17,208 nucleotides of DNA from Lachnospiraceae bacterium (GCA_014804285.1 JAAVAA010000086.1:1-17208), one strand, 5' to 3'; counted from the first letter of the stretch, positions 7,556 to 14,975 are shown. The notes: generated by a model from the letters alone, not told the origin. Numbers and translations are program-made.

Positions 7556-8764
7556 TTATTCTTTTTCCAAAAGCCTGTCAATAATGGTATGCCCCGTTGC
7601 AATATAGCTTCCTGCTTCTGCATCTTTTTCATTGTAATTCCAGGTCTCGCTCTTTAGCGCACTGTTGTCATACAAAAGATAGGGTACGCTGTCTGAAGTA
7701 TGGGTTCTGACCCGGATTGGCGTAGGATGATCCGGCATAACAAGCAGACGATAGTCCACGCCCTCCTCATCCAATGCTCCGGTCAACGGTCCGATCACGC
7801 GCTGATCCAGATACTCAATTGCCTGCACCTTTTTTTCCACGCTTCCCTGATGTCCCATCTCATCCGGCGCCTCCACATGTATGTAAACAAAATCATACTC
7901 TCCGCGAAGGGCCGTAAGCGCTGCCTGTACTTTTCCTTCATAATTGGTGTGGAGTCCGCCGTTGGCTCCTTCCACCTGCGCGACACCCATTCCTGCTCCT
8001 ACCGCAATCCCTTTCAGTAAATCCACGGCCGAAACCATCATGCCCTTTAGTCCGTTCTTTTCCTCAAAGGAAGAAAGCGCCGGTTTGGTTCCGGCTCCCC
8101 AGAACCAACAGCAATTGGCCGGGTTTAAGCCTTTCTTTTTCCGCTCGATATTGATGGGGTGCTCCGCCAGGATCTCATAGCTTCTCTTCATCATAAAAAG
8201 AAGCTGTTCATCATCAGGAAGATGCTGCCCGATCACCTGTCCCAGCACATCATGAGGCTGTACAAGTTCAATTACACTGCCTTGATTCCATATCAGGCAG
8301 TGACGATAACTGGTCCCTACATAAAACTGATAGGTTTCGCTTTCAAGCTCTTTCTTTACAGCTTCCAAAAGAACACTGCACTCTTCGGTGGATATTTCTC
8401 CCGAACTGTGATCAATGATCGTTTTTTCTTCAAAAGGCTCATCCCCGTCCGAGAGCGTCACAATGTTACATCGAAGCGCCACATCCGTATCCTTCATAGG
8501 TACGCCGATACTAAGCGCCTCTAACGGAGAACGTCCCGAATAATACTTCTTAGGGTCATACCCAAGCACAGAAAGATTCGCCGTGTCAGACCCGGGCTTC
8601 ATCCCTTCCGGGATGGTATGCACCAGCCCGATTTCCGAAACCTTGCTAAGCCGATCCAGAGTCGGCGTATCCGCATACTCCAAAGGCGTCTTGCCCGAAA
8701 GCGCTTCGATGGGCTCATCCGCCATACCGTCTCCCAATACTACCACATATTTCTTCTTTTTCAT
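7556..8764 (-). CDS. Alkaline-phosphatase-superfamily enzyme, proposed homoserine kinase (apgM-like)
   Basis: 402 residues of the archaeal-type cofactor-independent phosphoglycerate mutase family (PhosphMutase/Metalloenzyme domains). Visible are the metal-binding start GDGMADEP (11-18), the presumed nucleophile Ser59 in GSDTANLSVLGYDP, the metal-binding HVEAPDEMGHQGS, and DHPTP. Proteins of this clade are commonly annotated as phosphoglycerate mutase, but the threonine-cluster members form a subgroup named proposed homoserine kinase. Here the gene sits between hom and aspartate kinase, and no GHMP-type thrB is present in the window. I therefore favour homoserine to O-phosphohomoserine as its reaction; this is inference from context. 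It starts 8 nt after the hom stop, and its RBS overlaps the end of hom. A mutase role in glycolysis remains possible. Confidence 0.85.
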   Translation of the reverse strand: MKKKKYVVVLGDGMADEPIEALSGKTPLEYADTPTLDRLSKVSEIGLVHTIPEGMKPGSDTANLSVLGYDPKKYYSGRSPLEALSIGVPMKDTDVALRCNIVTLSDGDEPFEEKTIIDHSSGEISTEECSVLLEAVKKELESETYQFYVGTSYRHCLIWNQGSVIELVQPHDVLGQVIGQHLPDDEQLLFMMKRSYEILAEHPINIERKKKGLNPANCCWFWGAGTKPALSSFEEKNGLKGMMVSAVDLLKGIAVGAGMGVAQVEGANGGLHTNYEGKVQAALTALRGEYDFVYIHVEAPDEMGHQGSVEKKVQAIEYLDQRVIGPLTGALDEEGVDYRLLVMPDHPTPIRVRTHTSDSVPYLLYDNSALKSETWNYNEKDAEAGSYIATGHTIIDRLLEKE

Positions 8765-8772
8765 TTTATTCC

Positions 8773-9975
8773 CTACTCCTCGATTCTGATACGGCTGATG
8801 ATTCCAACCTTTTTGGCCTTTTCATTGAATTCCTTTTCTGTCATCAGATCTGTCACAAAAGCAAATTCTCCGGGCACATCCGCTTCAATTACGCTCGCGC
8901 TCTCAAAAATGTGCAATGCATCCATTTCCTTTTCCACCGAAACCCGTACAAAGAACCGACGGCTTGCCTTTTCAATTCCGGTGAGTTCCACATCTTCGTT
9001 ATCCCAGAAGCACATGATCACTTTCCCTATATGCCTTGCACAGTCTACCACATCCGATACCACCGCGCTTGCTGTAGGCAGCTTTCCGGCGCCTCTGCCA
9101 TAATACATAGAATCCCCCAGCATATTTCCATGGACAAACACCGCATTAAACACATCATTTACCATAGAAAGAGGATGATCGTAACTGATCAGGAACGGGG
9201 CTACCATAGCATACATATTTCCGTCCTGCTCCTTACTCTGGGCAAGCAGCTTGATGGTCTTTCTCATTGCCTTCGCATAAACAAAATCTTCCGGCGTGAT
9301 CTTAGAGATTCCTTCAGTATAAATATCCTCGTATTTTACATTGCGGCAGCACATCAGGGAAGAAAGAATCGCGATCTTGCGGCAGGCATCATAACCTTCA
9401 ATATCCGCTTCCGGATTTCTCTCCGCATAACCCTTTTCCTGTGCTTCCTTCAAAACAGCATCAAAGTCCGCACCTTCCCGTTCCATCTTGGTTAATATAT
9501 AGTTTGTAGTTCCGTTTAAAATACCGGTAATTGCATCAATTTTTTCCGCTGTTAAGGAATAGTTCAGCGGCCTGATAATGGGAATTCCGCCGCCCACGCT
9601 TGCTTCAAAAAGATAATTGCACTTGTTCTCGTGTGCAATCTGTATCAGTTCTGGCCCGTGAAGCGCAACCAGCTCTTTGTTGGAGGTACACACGCTCTTT
9701 CCCGACATAAGCGCCCTTTTGGTAAAATCATATGCCGGCTTGATTCCTCCCATGGTCTCACAAACAATCTGAATATCCGGATCATTTAAAATCAGTTCCA
9801 CATCATGAACTACTTTATCCTCGTAAGGATCTCCGGGAAAATCCCGCAAATCTAAAATATATTTAATATTCAGTTCCTCTCCTGATTTCTTGTTGATCTC
9901 CTGCTTATTTTTTTCGATTACTTCCACAACACCGCTTCCAACCGTGCCGTATCCCAAAACCGCTACCTGTATCAT
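8773..9975 (-). CDS. hom: Homoserine dehydrogenase
   Basis: Reduces aspartate semialdehyde to homoserine with NAD(P)H. The 400 residues contain the Rossmann motif LGYGTVGSG (7-15), CTSNKELVALHG with K100, EASVGGGIPII (124-134), GILNGTTNYIL (151-161), and the catalytic signature NPEADIEGYDACRK (187-200) ending in the proton-transfer Lys200. The protein is about 30 residues shorter than the typical Bacillus enzyme. The C-terminal ACT segment (about 340-400, FFVRVSVEKEMDALHIFES...) is shortened and degenerate, lacking the usual PG-L turn, so feedback control by threonine may be weak or supplied by the separate ACT protein encoded 39 nt upstream. GGAGG precedes the ATG at 9975. Confidence 0.95.
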   Translation of the reverse strand: MIQVAVLGYGTVGSGVVEVIEKNKQEINKKSGEELNIKYILDLRDFPGDPYEDKVVHDVELILNDPDIQIVCETMGGIKPAYDFTKRALMSGKSVCTSNKELVALHGPELIQIAHENKCNYLFEASVGGGIPIIRPLNYSLTAEKIDAITGILNGTTNYILTKMEREGADFDAVLKEAQEKGYAERNPEADIEGYDACRKIAILSSLMCCRNVKYEDIYTEGISKITPEDFVYAKAMRKTIKLLAQSKEQDGNMYAMVAPFLISYDHPLSMVNDVFNAVFVHGNMLGDSMYYGRGAGKLPTASAVVSDVVDCARHIGKVIMCFWDNEDVELTGIEKASRRFFVRVSVEKEMDALHIFESASVIEADVPGEFAFVTDLMTEKEFNEKAKKVGIISRIRIEE

Positions 9976-10014
9976 ATCGTTTCCTCCATTCTTTTAAGAA
10001 AAAATTTCTCACGT

Positions 10015-10452
10015 TTATTCTTTTGCCAGTATTTTGACATTTCGAACACCCTTTTGCCGTTCCATGGCTTCAAGCATTTCCGAGACATTTCCCGTTGTGG
10101 GAAGCACTTGAACACTTAAGCTTAAGGATGCCACTCCGTTAATGGGAATACTCTGATGGATGGTAAGAATATTTGCGCCAAACTCTGCGACAATCTTAAG
10201 CACATCCGACAAAAGCCCCGGTTCATCCTCCATCTGAAAGGTCAGGGTGATGGTAGTTCCCTGCGCATTGTCATGAAATTGAAAAATATCATCCTTATAC
10301 TTGTAAAAAGAACTCCGGCTGATTCCTACCCTGTCTGCCGCTTCATTGATGGTATGCGCCCGTCCTGTATCAAGAAGCTTTTTGGCTTCCACCACCTTAA
10401 GAAGCACCTCCGGCACCGCCTGTTCCTTCACCACGAAATATCTGGTTCCCAT
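10015..10452 (-). CDS. HTH-ACT domain protein (UPF0735/PheB-like)
   Basis: A 145-residue protein with MGTRYFVVKEQAVPE at the N-terminus. A helix-turn-helix-like segment follows (about 34-53, TINEAADRVGISRSSFYKYK), then one ACT domain (about 67-143, TTITLTFQMEDEPGLLSDVL, ANILTIHQSIP). ACT domains bind amino acids; with the HTH the protein may act as an amino-acid-responsive regulator, or as a partner for the enzymes of this operon. The family is annotated UPF0735, related to PheB. The start at 10452 matches the usual family N-terminus. The frame stays open to 10620, but that extension runs across a promoter (10577-10605) and leader hairpins. The RBS is weak (AGGTG). It is the first gene of the threonine operon. 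Confidence 0.87.
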   Translation of the reverse strand: MGTRYFVVKEQAVPEVLLKVVEAKKLLDTGRAHTINEAADRVGISRSSFYKYKDDIFQFHDNAQGTTITLTFQMEDEPGLLSDVLKIVAEFGANILTIHQSIPINGVASLSLSVQVLPTTGNVSEMLEAMERQKGVRNVKILAKE

Positions 10453-10488
10453 TTCCTGCACCTGTCTTTTTAAATGAGCAATTATATA

Positions 10489-10555
10489 CTCCGCGGCTTG
10501 TGGCGGAGCTGTAGATTGGCGTACAAAAGTCCGCGAATGTTTTTCTCTCACGGAC
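10489..10555 (-). promoter_or_regulatory. Structured leader of the HTH-ACT/hom operon (candidate attenuator)
   Basis: The roughly 118-nt leader between the predicted start site (near 10570) and the ATG at 10452 holds two hairpins. Hairpin 1 pairs 10548-10555 with 10529-10536 (8 bp, one G-U) and is followed by TTTTGT on the transcript, like a weak intrinsic terminator. Hairpin 2 pairs 10503-10508 with 10489-10494 (6 GC-rich bp). Five bases, GCGGA of hairpin 1 and TCCGC of hairpin 2, could pair instead and break both. No T-box GGTGG motif or Thr-rich leader peptide is seen. Structure by eye; function inferred. Confidence 0.4.
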
Positions 10556-10576
10556 ACTTGTTTGTTACCGATGGAT

Positions 10577-10605
10577 ATTGTATCACAGGCTTTTATAGAT
10601 AGCAA
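10577..10605 (-). promoter_or_regulatory. Promoter of the threonine operon
   Basis: On the minus strand TTGCTA (10600-10605) and TACAAT (10577-10582) are 17 bp apart. It lies in the gap between the luxC-like stop (10628) and the HTH-ACT start (10452). So the threonine genes can be transcribed independently of the lux-like genes, although readthrough from luxC (no strong terminator between) is possible. Confidence 0.75.
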
Positions 10606-10627
10606 GTACATTTTTCCCATCTAAACA

Positions 10628-11950
10628 TTAATTTGCATTTATGACTCTCACATATCTCCGCAGCGGATAATCCCCATCATGGGCCTCACCCAAAAAGGTA
10701 TCAGACATTTTTCCCGGGGAGGTAATGCGTACCACGCCGCAGGCTGCCAGACGCTTAGTAAGTTCCCGGCGCCTTTCCTCCGGGCACAAAAGCCCTGTTG
10801 TCTGCAAATATCCCTTATTTCTTCGTAGAACCTCCATCATTTTATCTGCAGGCAAGGGTTTGACCAAACAATTTCCAAACATTTCGGAAAGCTCCAGTTC
10901 CATATCTTCACAGGCTGTCAGGCTACAGTTCCTTCCCGCAAAAACCTGGCGCTCCGAAACTTCCTCTTCTACAATGATCTTATGAAGGATCTCACAATAA
11001 CGGCGCATAGCAAGTTCCGCACGCATCCCCAGCGATTTCGCCGGAAAATTCAGTGTTGCCTGCTCTAAATAAGGAAGGAATCTACGGCAGAATTCCTGTA
11101 TCGCCTTCGGATCCTGCTGATCCAGATAAATCACCTGACAGGAACTGCAAAGGATCTGTCTGGTGGATACAATGTGCTCTGCCAACGCCTGTAATTCCCG
11201 ATCAAGTGTCTCTTCTTCTATTTCGTTCAGCCCGGAAATATACGCAAAACTCAGCTTATGCCCCCACTCAATCAACCGTACACCCGCAGGCGCAAAGCGT
11301 CTTACTGCTGCCACTGCTTCATCACCGCCCCAGACCACGATCCCATCACTCATCTGTGCCATAGCACACATTGCGTCCAAATCCGTGGAAGGCGTATCAA
11401 ACACATAAATAAATTCTGCAAGGGACGGTTCCGTTTCCAATAGTGTCTGCAAAATCTCTATGGATAATCCCTGATCTGCCTGCGGTAATTTCAAAATATT
11501 GATATTTCCTGTAAGCAGCCCTTCCAGCACACTGTAGACCGGAAGCCCTTCCCGGTTTCCCGCCGCAATATGAAAAAGAGTTCCCAATGGATAAACATAG
11601 GTATCCACTGCCTCCAGTTCACCGCTCTGATCTCCTTTTACTGCCTGTCCGTTCAAAAACGGCTCTTTCAATTCTCCCAGCTCAACATCCAGCCTGTATT
11701 CCAGACTTTCCCGGGCAGCCATGGCTGCTATCGTCTGAATCTGCTCTTCTATCCCTTCCATGCCGAGAGCTGCAATCTTATCATTATATACACCGGATTT
11801 CAGCTTTTGTCCGATTACATCAACTGCAGCAATCACTTTGGAAATATCCAGACGTTTATTGACACGAGTGTCATTTATGTCTTTTTCCAGTTGACCAAGC
11901 AGTTTTGCCTGATCCGCTGTCTCATACAATTTACCTTTATAAAGTATCAT
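10628..11950 (-). CDS. luxC: LuxC-like acyl-CoA/acyl-protein reductase
   Basis: A 440-residue aldehyde-dehydrogenase-superfamily enzyme of the LuxC type, which reduces activated fatty acyl groups (thioester on LuxE, or acyl-CoA) to fatty aldehyde with NADPH. Visible are YPLGTLFHIAAGN (120-132) and EGLLTGNINILKLPQAD (143-159, nucleotide-binding region). WGGDEAV (207-213) and the active-site loop STRQILCSSC follow, with probable nucleophile C268 (matching the LuxC CSS motif); a second Cys at 271 replaces the usual Pro. The ATG overlaps the stop of the luxE-like gene (ATGA), so the two are translationally coupled. Length (about 440; Vibrio LuxC is near 480) is in the family range. No luciferase or LuxD gene is in the window, so the aldehyde must have another fate. 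The symbol denotes homology only. Confidence 0.85.
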   Translation of the reverse strand: MILYKGKLYETADQAKLLGQLEKDINDTRVNKRLDISKVIAAVDVIGQKLKSGVYNDKIAALGMEGIEEQIQTIAAMAARESLEYRLDVELGELKEPFLNGQAVKGDQSGELEAVDTYVYPLGTLFHIAAGNREGLPVYSVLEGLLTGNINILKLPQADQGLSIEILQTLLETEPSLAEFIYVFDTPSTDLDAMCAMAQMSDGIVVWGGDEAVAAVRRFAPAGVRLIEWGHKLSFAYISGLNEIEEETLDRELQALAEHIVSTRQILCSSCQVIYLDQQDPKAIQEFCRRFLPYLEQATLNFPAKSLGMRAELAMRRYCEILHKIIVEEEVSERQVFAGRNCSLTACEDMELELSEMFGNCLVKPLPADKMMEVLRRNKGYLQTTGLLCPEERRRELTKRLAACGVVRITSPGKMSDTFLGEAHDGDYPLRRYVRVINAN

Positions 11951-13086
11951 GGCTTTCCCTCACTCTTTTCGCTGTTTTCCAGATAAGCAGCTGCCCCTGC
12001 AGCACAGGTCTGAATGTCTTTAAAGCCTACACGCCCCAGAATCTCCAGATAGGGCGATTCTATGCCGCATCCACACTCTTTTCCCTCATGTAACACGCCC
12101 AGATCATCAGTCATAATACTCAAAATAGGGGTTGCAAGCGCCATAGGCGTGATCAGGTTTACTAATCCAACCTCCCCCGTTTTGACTGGTTTTAAGGTAT
12201 CTACATCCCGTATGATCACCCGGCTGTAAACCGGCACATGAAAGTGATGACTGGGGCAGTCACAATACAGGATAGGATGCTCCACGGCACCGAAAAACTC
12301 TACAATCTCCGATTCTTTTACCCCCAAAATCTTTTCCGCCAGTTCATATAGGGTCTGTTTGTCCACCTGCTCTGTGTAAAACTGCTTCCAGCCGCCGCCT
12401 AAAAGTATTTTGGAGCCCTTTGGCAGCTTCACCTTAATATTCTCATCTTCCATCTTTTGTAGCACAAAATATAAATAAGAAGGGAATCCCATAAACCGTA
12501 CCGGGAAATGTCCCGTACTGTACTTTACAATTGCTGCAATCACGCCCTCCAAATCCGGTTCGTAACTTCCGTTCCTCTTCTTAAGCGCAAAAGTTCTGCT
12601 AAGAGCAGGGGTAAATAGTGTTGCTCCGTATGCCGTCTTTGTCACAGCCGTCTTGTTCCCTTTGGCCGGCTTATAACCAAGTACGATATAATGAACCGGG
12701 TACAGGGAAAACAACTTCCGCCAGCCTCCGATTTTCAAGACCATCCGAAGCCCGCAAAACAGCCCTCCAAACTCAAATCCGATCCGGCTGAATTTCCCCT
12801 TCGTTCCGGATGACGTTGCCTGTATCAGCATCCGTCTTTCCGGCATAGAAAAAAGGGTGTGATTTTTAAACACCCACGTTGGAAGAAAAGGAAGGCTTTC
12901 GATGTCTTTCTTTTCCCTTAAATCTTCCGGCGAAAATTGAAAATGTTTTAAGATTTTCCGATAAGGCTCACAATGGTCATATTGGAAGCGGCAGTTTTCC
13001 TTAACTGCCTTCAGAAATAATTCTTCGGTTTCTTCTACTGCAAAAGGATTCTTCCACCGAAAAAGCCTGCTTCTGTATTTCATCAC
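11947..13086 (-). CDS. luxE: LuxE-like acyl-protein synthetase
   Basis: A 379-residue member of the LuxE family, AMP-forming enzymes that activate a fatty acid as acyl-AMP and hold it as a thioester for LuxC. The adenylate-forming motif ATSSGTKGKFS is at about 90-100; the region FMGFPSYLYF and SKILLGGGWKQFY follows, then VEFFGAVEHPILY. C361 near the C-terminus, about 19 residues from the end, is placed much like the acyl-accepting Cys of Vibrio LuxE. Further Cys residues at ECGCG precede it. The start is either GTG 13086 (GAGAGG 8 nt upstream) or the next codon ATG 13083; the difference is one residue. It begins 21 nt after the small membrane protein and overlaps the luxC-like gene by 4 nt. 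The substrate acid is unknown. Confidence 0.85.
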   Translation of the reverse strand: MMKYRSRLFRWKNPFAVEETEELFLKAVKENCRFQYDHCEPYRKILKHFQFSPEDLREKKDIESLPFLPTWVFKNHTLFSMPERRMLIQATSSGTKGKFSRIGFEFGGLFCGLRMVLKIGGWRKLFSLYPVHYIVLGYKPAKGNKTAVTKTAYGATLFTPALSRTFALKKRNGSYEPDLEGVIAAIVKYSTGHFPVRFMGFPSYLYFVLQKMEDENIKVKLPKGSKILLGGGWKQFYTEQVDKQTLYELAEKILGVKESEIVEFFGAVEHPILYCDCPSHHFHVPVYSRVIIRDVDTLKPVKTGEVGLVNLITPMALATPILSIMTDDLGVLHEGKECGCGIESPYLEILGRVGFKDIQTCAAGAAAYLENSEKSEGKP

Positions 13087-13107
13087 GATAAATTCCTCTC
13101 CGATTAA

Positions 13108-13557
13108 TCATTCTTTATATTTGTCGTATTTGGATATGATATACTCCGGTCTTTCAGGATGGGAAAAGTCGCATTCCCAAACTCCATCCTGATACCGCCA
13201 ACAGTATACGCCAACATCCCCCGACTGCGTCCAGATATTGTAGCTGTCATTTTCCCAGCAGATTCCCCAGAAATCCCATGCCCGCGCCGGCGAAAAACTG
13301 CCTACCAGCTCTCCGGTCTGGCTGTCTTTAATTTCAACAATGATGTTCCTTTCATCAACACCCTTTTCTACCTTCTGATGAGCAACCAATTTCCCATCAT
13401 AGCTATAGGTATCTTCCGGCGTAAAGGAACAATATTCTTCCGAATAGGATGGTGTCCCGCCGAAAGAAGGAATAAGAATCGCGCATATCCCACATAACAC
13501 CACTACTATAACTGCTGCTATAATTATCAGACCGATCTTCTTTTTGGTAAGCTTCAA
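13108..13557 (-). CDS. Small membrane-anchored extracytoplasmic protein, unknown function
   Basis: 149 residues: a basic N-terminus (KLTKKK), one hydrophobic helix at about 8-30 that acts as an anchor or uncleaved signal, and a beta-rich external domain of about 115 residues. That domain is rich in Trp and Tyr (ARAWDFWGICWENDSYNIWT, WRYQDGVWECDF). I do not recognise the family. The start is TTG at 13557: GGAGG lies 8 nt before it, whereas the nearby ATG at 13564 is in another frame and directly abuts GGAGG. It is the first gene of the luxE/luxC-like unit (21-nt gap), so it may handle or sense the same lipid product, but this is a guess. Its promoter carries an 11-bp tandem repeat. Confidence 0.72.
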   Translation of the reverse strand: MKLTKKKIGLIIIAAVIVVVLCGICAILIPSFGGTPSYSEEYCSFTPEDTYSYDGKLVAHQKVEKGVDERNIIVEIKDSQTGELVGSFSPARAWDFWGICWENDSYNIWTQSGDVGVYCWRYQDGVWECDFSHPERPEYIISKYDKYKE

Positions 13558-13581
13558 TTTTCATTCCTCCCTGCCGCTCTT

Positions 13582-13623
13582 CATGATAACACCATGATAA
13601 CACATTCTTACGGTATTACTCAA
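13582..13623 (-). promoter_or_regulatory. Promoter with perfect 11-bp tandem repeat before the luxE/luxC-like unit
   Basis: TTGAGT (-35, 13618-13623) and TATCAT (-10, 13594-13599) are 18 bp apart on the minus strand. The sequence GTGTTATCATG that contains the -10 box is duplicated exactly in tandem (13593-13603 and 13582-13592), giving a second TATCAT 11 bp downstream. The repeat may be an operator with one-turn spacing or a simple duplication giving a second start site. Confidence 0.6.
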
Positions 13624-13651
13624 ATAAAAAGAAAAGCGGCTGTTTCCGCTT
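13621..13651 (-). terminator. Probable intrinsic terminator upstream of the luxE/luxC-like unit
   Basis: AAGCGG (13634-13639) and CCGCTT (13646-13651) form a perfect 6-bp stem with a 6-nt loop. Read on the minus strand it is followed at once by TTCTTTTTATTTG. It would stop minus-strand transcripts from the hydrolase operon before the luxE/luxC-like promoter. On the plus strand a T run also follows (13656-13661), so it may work in both directions. Confidence 0.5.
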
Positions 13652-13715
13652 CGTCTTTTTTATGCTATAGTTATCGATATAACATTACATCATCGAAATT
13701 TCAGGAAAGGAATGA

Positions 13716-13952
13716 ATGAGCATGAATCGGACAGAACTTACTTTTCTTATTTTTTTAATTCTAAGCTTTATCCTCGCCTGGATTCCAGCTATAAAACTGC
13801 GTCCTGTTTATGAACGCCGCCTGAAACACTCACGCCTCAAATTCCTGCTTTCTCTAAACAGGCTCATGGACAAAATGATGTTTTTTGTACATACACTGAT
13901 ATGGGGACTGTTGATGCTTTTACTGGCAGCCGCTTATCTTTTGATCTGTTAA
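13716..13952 (+). CDS. Small two-helix membrane protein, unknown function
   Basis: A 78-residue hydrophobic protein with helices at about 8-25 (TFLIFLILSFILAWIPAI) and 55-77 (FVHTLIWGLLMLLLAAAYLL), joined by a strongly basic loop (RPVYERRLKHSRLK) that should face the cytoplasm. AGGAAAGG lies upstream; ATG codons at 13716 and 13722 are both usable. An upstream -10-like TATAGT (13666-13671) has only a poor -35 partner. It is transcribed opposite to both neighbours, so no operon context helps. I recognise no family; the clean amphipathic layout and RBS favour a real gene over a chance frame. Confidence 0.55.
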   Translation: MSMNRTELTFLIFLILSFILAWIPAIKLRPVYERRLKHSRLKFLLSLNRLMDKMMFFVHTLIWGLLMLLLAAAYLLIC

Positions 13953-14015
13953 CGTATCTGTGCAATCACGCTGTCTTTGCGAAAGCGTTCCATCATATTT
14001 TTTCAGATTCTACAT

Positions 14016-14975
14016 TCAATCTTTCCATTTCAGAATAGTCTCAACAATCTCATTCATACCTTTATCGTCCGGCATATGTCCGCAGTTTTCAACCACCCGC
14101 CATGTGACATAAGGGTTCCCTGTTTCCTCCACAAAATCCATTACCATCTTAGTCGGCGTCACCAGATCCGTACTTCCCTGAAGAATCCTATAAGGCATCT
14201 GCACCTGTTTAAGTCCACTCCTTAAATCAATTTGAAAAAGTTCCTTCATCAATGATGTATTTTTCATATATCCATTAACTACTACTGCCTTAAAATCTTT
14301 CAGACGATAATCCGGGCTGGTCAAAAGTCCCCAGATGACACTTCCAATCGGCAGCTTTCCGCCGGATTTACACTGATACCCTTCGGTATACTGCTGAATC
14401 CATTTCATCACGTTCTTTCCTTCATCAACAGTATGGCTGCTGTGCTTTTGGATTTCCTGAAGTTCCTGCTTTTTCTTTACAGGCATAGCGGAGGCGTCCA
14501 GTGCCCTATAGACCTCTTCATTAAAGGTAAGATTGTACAAAACCTGTCCGTATGTAACCACTCCATCCACCGGAACCTCATATTCCGTCACTACCCTTAA
14601 TGCCAATATACTTCCCCATGACACACCAAATAGCAACAATTTATTTTCAGGAAATAACTGCTTGATCTGAGCAATAAGATCCTTGGTCATTTCCACAAAA
14701 TTCCGGATTTGAAAGCTATCATCAATTGGGCAGTTATTAATGCCGCACCCCAGCTGATCCCAATAAATCATTGTCACCGCTTCGGTGATCTCCGGAAACA
14801 TGCCTCTGCATCCTACGGAAAAAGGGATTGGCGATCCGGGACCGCCGTGGAGAAAAATCACCACCGGATTGCTTCTTTTCTTCCCGTCTATAGCCACCTT
14901 TTGAGGAACCCCTCCAAGAACAAATTCCCTGATTTCTGATATTTCATTTTCTGCTATGATCTGCTTTCTTTTCAT
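14016..14975 (-). CDS. Alpha/beta hydrolase, proline iminopeptidase-like
   Basis: A 319-residue cytoplasmic serine hydrolase. It has the oxyanion-hole motif HGGPGSP (43-49), YWDQLGCG (71-78, the proline-iminopeptidase DQRGxG region with L in place of R), the nucleophile elbow GVSWGS with S119, Asp270 in GSTDLVTP and His300 in NCGHMPDD. The catalytic triad is complete. The cap domain (about 135-245) would set specificity. Family members cleave N-terminal Pro from peptides or hydrolyse small esters/amides; the substitution in the DQRG motif warns against assuming peptidase activity. The start overlaps the stop of the upstream MBL-fold gene (ATGA), so the two hydrolases are coupled. Confidence 0.85.
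   Translation of the reverse strand: MKRKQIIAENEISEIREFVLGGVPQKVAIDGKKRSNPVVIFLHGGPGSPIPFSVGCRGMFPEITEAVTMIYWDQLGCGINNCPIDDSFQIRNFVEMTKDLIAQIKQLFPENKLLLFGVSWGSILALRVVTEYEVPVDGVVTYGQVLYNLTFNEEVYRALDASAMPVKKKQELQEIQKHSSHTVDEGKNVMKWIQQYTEGYQCKSGGKLPIGSVIWGLLTSPDYRLKDFKAVVVNGYMKNTSLMKELFQIDLRSGLKQVQMPYRILQGSTDLVTPTKMVMDFVEETGNPYVTWRVVENCGHMPDDKGMNEIVETILKWKD

Noticed and set aside
8911..9495. Long plus-strand open frame of about 194 codons opposite homoserine dehydrogenase
   Set aside because: Antisense shadow of hom, His-rich nonsense composition, no domain features.
10453..10570. T-box or lysine/SAM riboswitch in the leader of the threonine operon
   Set aside because: No T-box GGTGG core, and no lysine or S-box consensus elements could be found by eye.
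10453..10620. N-terminal extension of the HTH-ACT protein (56 extra codons)
   Set aside because: The extension covers a consensus promoter and leader hairpins, and family members begin at the residue encoded at 10452.
13403..13564. Minus-strand frame starting ATG 13564 that overlaps the TTG-start membrane protein
   Set aside because: GGAGG directly abuts this ATG, leaving too little spacing, and the product is Ser/Tyr-rich with no signal; the TTG frame has a proper signal anchor.
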